A stretch of DNA of 64,000 nucleotides, taken from assembly GCA_000499405.2 (NCBI GenBank), contig HG738139.1, positions 6,100,616-6,164,615 on the forward strand, read 5' to 3'. The stretch is from Onchocerca volvulus. Lineage: Eukaryota > Nematoda > Chromadorea > Rhabditida > Onchocercidae. This document shows, piece after piece, positions 11,538 to 20,561 of the stretch; within the stretch, counting starts at the first letter, position 1; each line of letters starts with the position of its first letter. The notes below the pieces were generated by a model, which saw nothing but the letters and a program-made list of their open reading frames with translations, did not search any database and was not told the DNA's origin. The position numbers were made by a program, and so were the translations under genes.

Positions 11538-13215
11538 ACGAAAGAATTAAAAAATAACAAGTGATCAGCTAAATATAAATGTACTAATATCATGATCTTC
11601 AATGTTATCAAGTTGCCAAAGACAAATTTTGTGTCGTTTGGGATGATTTACTGGAACAGAACAGAGAACAGAGTATCCTCTTTAAAGATCAAAGTTTTTC
11701 AACTTATTAAATTTTAATTTCTGTTTGTACCTCGTTCATGTTTGTCATATTATTAATTTTTTTATATTATTATAATTTTTTGTATTTATTGAAATATTAT
11801 CAGTCGGATCATTCCTAGAGCTATAAAGTTTCAAAAATAGCCTTGATATTTTCCAAAAAGATTCATTTTAATTAAAACAAAATTTGTACAACAGTATTTC
11901 ACCTTTCTTAATTTTTATTCTTCTAGGTTTTAAATGGGCATCATCATGTATAACAATGATATTATCTGATGAAAATTTATAAAAATCTTGTACTCTTGCA
12001 ACAGAAATACCTGAATTATCCATAAATGAGTAGGGCTTTAGCAACACAACTTTGTTTCCATTAATTATACCAGAGGGACATATAAACCAAAGTTAAAAAA
12101 AAAAAAAAAAACGCCCAAACATAAAACAATCAAAAGATGTAATAAACTACTCATCGAAAGATTCTGCAAACACATAAGCTACACGTCCATGTTAAATCGA
12201 GCCTACCTTTCGTTTGCGGAGTTCTAAATCATCAAGACGTGCAAGTCGTGCTGGTCAATCTCCCATTCCTCATCAAACGAACTTTGTGATATGAAAAGTT
12301 CGTCCTCGACGAATAGATCGTTACGATACTACTATAAATTCCAAATTTGTTATGTTTTAGTTTCTTTATGATCATTTGTGGTATTATTTAACTTTATCAG
12401 TTATCCTTTCATTTGTGGATTTTAATCAGACAAGGTAGTACAACAGCATTATTGAGACCAACAATTATATTACTTCAGACCACATAGATTATATTGAGAT
12501 CATGGATGATTTTACTGCGCTCTAGACTGAACTAACAAAATTGGAAGTAAAGGATGATCCGTAATTGATATGGTGTATTTCTGTGAGTAATATGAATTTC
12601 GTTATTTTTGCTTGAATTTCTATTCTTGACTCAAGAATGTCATATGTTCATCAATCAGAGATAAGGCTAAAAGAAACGATTTGGGATAATTATGATACTA
12701 TCTTGTACTCATTCTTTACTTTCTAACCTTATAAACTAATCTGCTTTAGGTTTTAAAAAGGAATGCAAGAAAAAAGAAGTAAGAAATTCAGTAAATTAGG
12801 ATTGATTCGAACGTTGTTCACCACTTGATTAATCAACATCTCTAACGACTTTTTGCAATTAAGATATCATTGATTCAATTTCAACTGTTCTATGGTATGT
12901 CTTAAAATTTCGAACCGTTTCTAGTAATATATATATCGTCTTTAACACTTTATTTTTCACCAAAAGATATATAAATGGATATCTAGGTGTAATATTTGCA
13001 ACAGTTATTGGAAAAACTGCACTCTTAAATAGTAGCATTGAGATAGGAAGGAAATAAAAAAATACAATAAAATATCACTGCTTCGTATTCTGGTGTTGTA
13101 TCTTTCCTTTTTTCCCTATTCTGCTTTTCCAGTGTTGGTTTAGGCATTGTCTGGAAAGCCTTTTAGATTAGAATTAGGTAATGTAACGTGAATATGTTAT
13201 CGTGCTATAGGAACT
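11538..13215. other. Intergenic region between the CwfJ and PEHE genes
   Basis: Apart from the peptidyl-tRNA hydrolase-like fragment at 11898-12093, I see no full gene. A relatively GC-rich patch at 12195-12340 has open minus-strand stretches (for example EDELFISQSSFDEEWEI) ending at a donor-like GTAGGC, but no frame runs from acceptor to donor. A plus-strand stretch near 12502 begins MDDFTAL and then hits stops. Confidence 0.4.
11898..12093 (-). pseudogene. Peptidyl-tRNA hydrolase (Pth) fragment, bacterial-like relic
   Basis: About 65 codons read on the minus strand as the middle of a bacterial-type peptidyl-tRNA hydrolase. The order is INGNKVVLLKPYSFMDNSG, then VQDFYKFSSDNIIVIHDDAHL, then GRI-like RRIKIKKG. 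In the family this is the strand-loop with the catalytic-site Asn of FMNLSG, here changed to FMDNSG, and the HDE/HDD motif. The N-terminal GNPG...RHN motif and the downstream GGHNG motif are both absent, and the frame ends at a stop at 11868 with no splice site that would supply them. An isolated middle piece without flanking exons fits a decayed insertion, possibly from a Wolbachia-type endosymbiont. A very diverged nuclear exon is the alternative. Confidence 0.6.
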
Positions 13216-15011
13216 ATGGGAAAACCGTTGAGGATTGCCATATCATTAAATACACTGCATAATAATTCTGATCGTGCCACCACTCGAGCTGCTGCGATAC
13301 GCATTGTAAGTTTTTATATATATTATGAAATGTGTTAACAATAAGGTACAGATAAATATAGTAAGCATGCAGATGTGTAACCCTTGGCTTGCTTTCTGTG
13401 CACTTTAAATTAAATAATTACAGTTTTCGGTGTTACTAAGGAAGATATATTCTTCAAAATTCCATAAATCAATAGGATAAAAGCATGTCATTCACCTACT
13501 CAATGTTTATTATAAAGACTGAAATTTGCAAAGTTTTCAGAAACTTAGCGAAGAATTTTGCGCTGAATTTTCTAAAAAATTATTTGTTTACGATGCTGTC
13601 TTTGCTAATCACTCCTCTTTTCAGAATGATGAATATGATGAATTCGATCATGCACATGCCTATATTGCGCGCAGAACATTAGCGCGTGTACCCTTACTGG
13701 CGGAGAACAATGCCTACCGTGTCATTTTTCAACAAGTTAACCATACTTCGATCTCTTAGTAATACCAATGTGTTACTTCAAACATAATGAAAATTGTCAA
13801 CAAAGAAATTACTGCCCTGGCAGAGATAATATTGGCCAAATTATGCTTAGATCTATTAGCTTAAAGCTATTTTTGCCATAATTTTTTCAATTTCAACTCA
13901 TTTTGAAGTAAAGAAATGCAAGTTTAAGCAAGGAAAGAATTGTTTTTTTTTTTCGTTTGTTTACGGAAATGTTGAGTAAAATTAACATAAATATAATCGA
14001 TAAGTTATCCGCCTTACGGGTCAAACAGTTGAGTATATTCTTGGTTCAACAGAAGTCATCCATTACTGTTAATAATTTATTGTTAATGAGTAATATCCAA
14101 ACCTGATGTCGACATTTTCATATTCCACAATATTTAAAGGAAAAGGGATATAGTGAGTTACTGAGAAAGTCCTCACAATCCAATGAAAATTCTCGTGTGG
14201 AATGCCCGAGATTTCGAAGAGTACCGGATCTGGAACCGCTCAGAGCAACCCCACGTCATAACATTGAAGTTAGTTTTTTATCTTGAGGATAAGATATGGA
14301 ATGATTGAATAGGCAAGGACTTTGGATATAAGTTGTGAGTACTGATTATTTCGATTAGACTATACAAATTATATCAGATAAAATAACAGTTGGCTTCTTT
14401 TTCAAGAAAACTTCAAAATCATAGGCAAATTTTTTATCGAATGATCAAACAGGATGATTCGACTGCTGCCACGATGATGAATCTATTGTGAAAGATAGAT
14501 ATTTGATATAATCGAGGTGGAAACGATCAGTATTTATCCACTAAACATTTTGGTGAAGATAGTATAACTTTCAAGATTATTATTTGTTTTCAGGATCGAT
14601 TCGTTACCCATTATGTATTAATTTTTATAGATCTGTACTGACGAAGCTTATCTGAAACGACATGAGAAATATGAAAAACAAGAAAAGTTGATTAAGCGTC
14701 GAGACCGTATACGACAACGTGAAGAGCAGTATCGGTTAGGATTTTCATCTGTTTCTTAATGTTTTGGAAGATATTTTTGTATGCAATTAGTTTTTGCTTA
14801 CTTGGCGATTTCAACAGTGTAGCTCATGCTGCATAATGATTTCTTATCTGTTCGCAAATGTTTAGGTTTTGAAGCGTAATTTCGACTAGATTTTGTGATC
14901 ATTCATTCCAGACTCCATCTTATGAAGATGGAAAAGCCGAATGCTTCATCTGAGCCAAAAATAGAATCAATAGAAGTGGTGGAGAAAAAGCCTCGCCTTC
15001 GAAAACACTGA
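13216..15011 (+). CDS. PEHE-domain protein (MSL1/KANSL1-like chromatin subunit)
   Basis: Five exons, 13216-13305, 13541-13735, 14140-14268, 14631-14734 and 14912-15011, join in phase to 618 nt (205 residues). The C-terminal half looks like a PEHE domain. It has a VECPRFRRVPDLEPL segment, then TDEAYLKRHEKYEKQEK, then a basic helix RRDRIRQREEQYRLHLMK. In MSL1 and KANSL1 this region recruits the MOF/KAT8 histone acetyltransferase. The N-terminal part (residues 1-95, helical, FCAEFSKKLFVYD) I do not recognise. The tail EKKPRLRKH is basic and may be a nuclear signal. The start follows the acceptor GTGCTATAG by five bases, suggesting trans-splicing. It is far shorter than vertebrate MSL1, so MSL1 and KANSL1 cannot be told apart here. 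Confidence 0.75.
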
Positions 15012-15926
15012 TATCTGTTATAAAACACTGTTATTCATGATTGGACATGATCACTGTGTAATGAAAAAGTCAATGTAATAATAACTGAAGGATGATATCT
15101 TCTAACTTATTGCGGATGAAGATTTGATATGCATAAATGTTTATCCTTTACACTTATTGCTTGTGTGTTTTCTTTCTGATCATTCACTATTATGGATCTC
15201 CAACTTGCAGCTTATCTATTATTTTAACAGAACACTTATGACTGACTATTTAAATTGGATTGATATGGTCTTAATGTTCACCTCCTTCTTCCTCTGAAGA
15301 AATTAATGCCCATTCTTGCGAGGCCATACCACAAGTGAGTTCTGTAATTCTGTAATGGTCCTTAATTGTAAGAATTCATGTAAGCCTATCAAATAGGTTT
15401 GTTTCAGTAACTGAAATATTAATATAAATTGATAGTTTCGTTAACTAAATTGGGCACAAATATGAAGTGTGGACCTTATTCCTAATGTGTATATGCCCCT
15501 CCTGAAATCTGTTCAGAAATTTAATATGTGGTTGTTTCGATTTCCCTTTAATGCAACAATACTGTTTAAGCATCAGTTGCTTTTTGATTGAGAATGAAAT
15601 GATTTTAAATGCTAAAGAGAATTTCACATATCACAATATGCTGTGGTGGAAGAATGAATATGTTAAAGTAAGTAGACACTGTATTGAATGTAATCCGAAG
15701 AAACAAGACACATCAATTTTTTTAATGTCATTCAATACAAATAACCCATAAACATGCTAGTTCATGTTCAAAAATTGAACCACGTGTGATGTTTTATGAA
15801 TAACATCTGCGCAAACCAAATACAAGAATTACCTGAACATATTTACTCTAATATCCTTTTTTCAAAGAAAAAAACTTTTCTATGGTGGAAACTGAAATTT
15901 GAATTTAAGCAAGCAATAACGCTCAC
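15012..15926. other. Convergent 3' region of the PEHE and tra2 genes
   Basis: No confident gene. The minus strand has two coding-like segments, 15475-15611 and 15278-15349, with good splice signals. They join in phase to a short basic C-terminus ending FFRGRRR, but no upstream exon could be attached. A second frame of the last segment is also open. Confidence 0.3.
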
Positions 15927-16110
15927 CTTTTTTCTCTCTTCATATAAAATTTTCTCTCTTCAAACCAAAAACAATCCCAGAGCTCTTCTGTTTTTCCTCA
16001 TCTTCATTCTTTCTTCATCATCATCTGAATTATTTGTGTTCTTCAAAGTTCTTCATTTCATTTTCTTCATTTATCATCACTTCACTCAAGCGTTTCTGGC
16101 TTGCAGCGAA
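15927..16110 (-). other. Candidate GAA-rich cassette exon downstream of tra2
   Basis: Read on the minus strand, this 184-nt block starts after a strong acceptor (TTTGTTGCAG) and ends at a strong donor (AAAAAAG|GTGAGC). It is packed with GAA and AGAA motifs, the type of sequence Tra2 proteins bind. It lies about 195 nt beyond the tra2 stop codon, so it would be in the 3' untranslated part or an alternative 3' end. All three frames contain stops. Confidence 0.35.
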
Positions 16111-16304
16111 CTGCAACAAAGAATTTTTTTGGAAAAAAATGGCATCTTTTACAATGAAACGATTCAATATTGCGATGATCAACAGGAAAAGCAATTAAAA
16201 CGCACAACCAAACAATAAAGGTAAATCTTTAAAAAAAGAAAAAAAACAACTGCTACTTTATAAAAAAAAATATTTTCTTGCAGAAGAGAACTTTCTGCAA
16301 ATAA

Positions 16305-18710
16305 TCAATAATAATCCCTGTCACGGTCGTAAGATCGAGAACGCCTTCGGTGACGGTCATCGTAGTAACGAGGAGATGGACTACGTCTGTAACGATCACG
16401 ATACGGTGGCGAATAACGATCATAATTATCGTAATCATATCCTCTATAAAAAAGAAAAAAAAAAAAAAAAAAACGGAATAGCTATATAAACTAATAAATC
16501 TTTTTAAAACCACTCTCATTCAATTACTTTTACTTCATTTCTAATCAAATCATAAATGCTGCATGTTTCTCGCACTTCCATCACTTGAAATCTATCAACA
16601 AACCTGCTGTAATATCTGCTTGGTGGGCTATCTCGATATCGTCTGTAACTGCGATATGGAGACGGACTCCGACGATATGATCGCGGTGGTCCCCGTCGAC
16701 GGGAATCTACAGCTCCCATATAAATGCCGGGAGTCGGTGTATGAGGTCGTTTCGTTATTGAATAATCGATTCGAATTTTGTGGCCGTCGATTTCTGTACC
16801 GGCTATCCGCTCTTTTGCTTCTATGGCATCTTCAATTTTCTTAAAATAAACAAAACCAAAACCACGAGAACGTCCGGTCGGATGATCAAATACTAATTGA
16901 ACATTATCCAAATCTCCATATTGTGAGAATAATTCCTAAAAACGAGCAACAGGTGGAAAAAAATCTCAGCAAGTTAAATGCTTCTTTGGTATTGCAAGTT
17001 AATAATATGTTTCGCGAAGGGCTCCACATTGTTTCTCTTTAATTTAATAAGATTTAACTTTTTTAGTTTTTGATTACTTTACTGAATGCATTATCAGCGC
17101 TAATGAGCATATAAATGCAGTGTATTAGAAAACTGAAATGCAAATTAATATCTATATTTAACCCATTCTACATCAAAACATGGTCAAGAAAATAGTGCTG
17201 TTGACATATTCGAGATAATGAAAATACAACTAATTCCCTTCCAAAAGATAAAGCTGAACGATGAGAGCAATCATTTATCTTTTAACTTCTTATAACGACT
17301 AATAAATTTTCGAGAACACAAACTTTGAGGTCACGTTCTGTAGTATAAAGAGATAAGCCAAATACGCCAAGGCATCGAGATGGTTCCGGCTCATCACGAC
17401 GAGAAAATGTATATCTACGATCATCATAACTACTACGGCGATGTCGTGGAGATCGCGAACGACGACTAGATCTAAATGAATTTAATAATGAAAAATTATG
17501 GTACAGTAATAGATGTTATTTTACGTCAATTAGCTAGCTAGATTAGCTGACTAATCTAATAAACTAATAAAGAAGGATCTATTATTAATTTTTATATTTC
17601 CATTTCTTTAATAAAATCATTTCAAAATCCATGTGATTAGGAAAATCCGTGCTTGATTTCTCTGCCAATTATTATACAATTACTTTCAGCAATAAACATG
17701 ATCAACTAATCACGTATGATTACCATGATTACCTTAAAGGACTTTTTGAACGACTACGAGAGTACGAACTCGATTGTCTGCGACCACTGCAAAATAAACA
17801 AAATGATATGAAAATGAAAAATACTTGAAGAATTGAAATTTAAGGAAACCACTACATTCCGGATATTTTATACAATTATTTGCAAAATGAAATTAACAAT
17901 CATTAAAGAACCGTGAACGGGATCTAGATGCCTCCGATCGTGACCCCGAACGCGAATCTTCATCACTTCTTTCAACAACATCACCACTTTTGCGTTCCTA
18001 AAACTTGAAAATCCGATAATATATGCTTTTATAAAGAAGGCATAGGAAAAGTTGCAAATTGTACCAGCAGCTTAAGCATTAAATTCATTATTTATGTAAT
18101 TCGATTAATAATTTAAATCTAACAAGCGGAAAGCTTGTGACGAAATAATTTCTGTATTTTATGGGCATTAACTATAAAGCATGCTAAAGTTGTGCCAATG
18201 TTAAAAAACTGATAATTTGAACTATACCAAAACAACCAGCGCTATTATGAGCTATTTGTGTTTCTAAATTAGAAAGTACATTATGTACACTACCATACAC
18301 TAACTCATGAATTGTTAACTATTTCATTAAATTTATCTACTAATTGATTCATCCGTGACCCCACCAATAGTCACTTAGAACTCTCAGTAATTAACTCCTA
18401 TGTGTTAGTGTGTTCTTACACGATATTGCTAAATTTAAAGTCAAATGCTAATGAACATCTTAGAATTGAGAATACATCAATAATTACAAGATGAATTTGC
18501 TTTGAACATTCACTAACTGTATTAGGTTAAACTGTACCATGGAAAAATAGCTAACAGCAAATCTCAATAAAATCAAAAATAGAAGAAAAAAATATATATA
18601 AAAAGCAAAAGCCAAGCTCAAGAATAACTTGACATCAAAATATAACTTACATCGCTTGCTTTGTCGACATCACTTTTACTTTCCGACGACTTACTACCTT
18701 CCTTCCACAT
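16305..18710 (-). CDS. Transformer-2 (Tra2)-type SR splicing regulator
   Basis: Six exons, 18651-18710, 17912-17997, 17733-17786, 17324-17471, 16604-16935 and 16305-16443, join to 819 nt (272 residues). Layout is RS1 - RRM - linker - RS2, as in Tra2. RS1 (about residues 20-92) has repeats such as SRSRSKSP. The RRM starts at residue 100 with RNP2 CLGVFGLS and contains RNP1 RGFGFVYF. A Tra2-type linker ([13 protein letters not shown]) follows, then an R/S/Y/D-rich tail ending RDRDYY. Tra2 proteins bind GAA-rich exonic enhancers in nuclear pre-mRNA and promote exon inclusion. The ATG lies three bases after the acceptor CTTTTTTTAG. The C1orf131-like gene lies 351 nt upstream on the same strand. 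In C. elegans the counterpart is, as I recall, rsp-8. Confidence 0.93.
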
Positions 18711-19061
18711 GTTCTAAAAAAAGGCTAGTTCAGAGTATTTCCAAGCAAACAGAAGAGTAAAAATGAGGAATCAATTGCCCACTAAAAAATACTCATGTGC
18801 GATGAAATCGATCGCCTTCAATAAAATTGTTAGTTTTTAAACTGTTAGTTTCGAAGAATTTTTATTAAATCCAACAAAAAATACACTGTGATGAAGCCAA
18901 GATGACAGAACAAGATGACCGACAATGATAAAAATTCGATTACTTAACAAAAATAATCGACAACCTATTTTCGAAGACATGTTTCGACAGTCAACATCAA
19001 AACACTACGATTTTCGAAATAAAAAAAAAAAAAAATGTAAAAAAAAAAAAAAGAAGCAATG
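18711..19061 (-). promoter_or_regulatory. Intercistronic region with SL-type acceptor
   Basis: Separates the stop of the C1orf131-like gene from the tra2 start. Read on the minus strand it has two poly-T blocks just after the stop, an AATAAA near 18860, and the acceptor CTTTTTTTAG three bases before the tra2 ATG. That order (poly-A signal, then U-rich stretch, then trans-splice acceptor) is what nematode operons show, though the spacing is on the long side. Confidence 0.4.
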
Positions 19062-20561
19062 CTATCTTCGAGATGATTTCTTCTTTTTCACTTTCTTTTT
19101 CATCGACAATTTCTTTAAACCCTTCAAAGCTGACAACTTATCAAATTCGACTTCTAAATTTTTCATCACAGTTAGGTCCTCTTTGAGTTGTTTGTAATTA
19201 GAGTATTTATTTTTAGAAGGTCGCGCTCCCAACCTCACGGCTAATCGAGCCCTGGCTTCATACCGCTCCTCCGCATTACTACATTCATCAGCGGCAAATT
19301 TCTCTACCTAAAAGTCGTTTTCATGAAATTTGACTCAGAAACTTTATCAAGGCAAAGAAATGATAAAATCTTGATAGAGTATGAAAAAAACGCTATCACT
19401 GCTGCCAACAAAATTTTGTAATGAAATTATCAACAATCTAATTAATGGAATTATTGGATGAAGTTTTTTCAATCAAAAAAAGATGAAATGAATTGGAATA
19501 CCAGAAAACATCAACTGCAAGAAAAGCGTCAAAAAAGCATCAAACAGCCAGCAATATTACAAAATTGTCTTTGATTATCCTTTAATTATCAATATTTCAA
19601 CTTACATCGAACGTTACTTTCTTCAAAGATACAATGTTCGAAAACTCCTTCCCATCTCTCGACGTTGTTTTCAGTATCTTTTTCCGGATCAATTCCTGTT
19701 GTTTCTCACGCTGCCCAGAGAAAGAGCATGGAACAATCTGAACAATTTGAAGTTTCTAACTTTTTGGAAATTTCATAGATCGATTTACTATCTACTGCAC
19801 GTACCACTGCCACTGCAATAAATCACAACTGTCATAAACGTCACAATCACATACTACTGCCACTACAATAAGTCACAATGCCGGAAAAGTTCGAAAAATG
19901 TAATTAGATGTATATAAGGATGTTAAAGGCCAAATAACACCATGACAATTATTTTAAACAAAGAGTATTGTGGCGTGACATAGCTTCAAAGGGACCAATA
20001 AATCGATAAACATATTTATAACCAAAGGATAAACATGTTTACCACCAAACAATAAATAAAAGTATAAACATGTTTATCGCCAAAAAGATAGACACATTTA
20101 CCGCCAAAAAAAGATAAGCATGTTTTCGTCAAAGCACTCCGATCCACAGATTACAAAGTGACGTCGACCAATCATGAGGCCGACACGCTGGAAATCAGGA
20201 AAAGAGGAGAAGCACCGGAAGGGTTTCAAAAAATCAGGATTTTCGAGCTGAAGTCAATTCAGATTCGAGTCCGAGTTTAGATTCAAGTTTGGAATTCTTA
20301 AACCGACACATCAAATCCAAAATATGCCCTTATCATATATGCCCATATCATATCTTAAAAAGTCAACGAAAACGTGATTTACTGCAAATATTGAGACAAG
20401 TTTGCAGGTACCTGAATCCCTTGATCGGTATCAGTTCCCAGAAAGTTTGTTGCAAGGAATGAATCTGATCCACAGCTTGCCAATGAATCCATCATCTCAT
20501 CGAGAGTTCTCGATTTCCTTGCGAGCAAATCCTCTTGATCATCAATGTTCCAGTCGTCCAT
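19062..20561 (-). CDS. C1orf131/Faf1-like ribosome-biogenesis protein
   Basis: Three exons, 20412-20561, 19606-19710 and 19062-19307, join in phase 0 to 501 nt (166 residues). The N-terminus is acidic (MDDWNIDDQEDLL). The middle is helical and charged. A conserved block near residue 115 reads LGARPSKNKYSNYKQLKED, resembling the LGAKPPK-x-YxNYK signature of C1orf131/DUF4602 proteins and yeast Faf1. The C-terminus is a lysine-rich nucleolar-type tail (KKKVKKKKSSRR). Family members belong to the small-subunit processome in the nucleolus. The call rests on one short motif, the overall size and the basic tail, so it is moderate. The gene lies directly upstream of tra2 on the same strand. Confidence 0.6.
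19807..19878. repeat. Direct repeat pair in an intron
   Basis: ACTGCCACTGCAATAAATCACAA near 19807 recurs with two changes about 50 nt downstream (ACTGCCACTACAATAAGTCACAA). Both copies are in the first intron of the C1orf131-like gene. Confidence 0.65.
20006..20127. repeat. Degenerate tandem array with a palindromic core
   Basis: About five units of the form ATAAACATGTTTAYCGCCAAA follow one another at 20006, 20029, about 20064, 20088 and 20114. Each carries a palindromic AAACATGTTT or a variant of it. Spacing is 23-35 nt. The array lies in the first intron of the C1orf131-like gene. Confidence 0.75.

Noticed and set aside
12500..12592. Plus-strand stretch starting MDDFTAL that could be a first exon of the PEHE gene
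   Set aside because: Two in-frame stops within 30 codons and no phase-compatible donor.
15796..16218. 140-codon plus-strand ORF
   Set aside because: Phe/Ser/Leu-rich low complexity created by reading the antisense of the GAA-rich tra2 3' region; no splice or family support.
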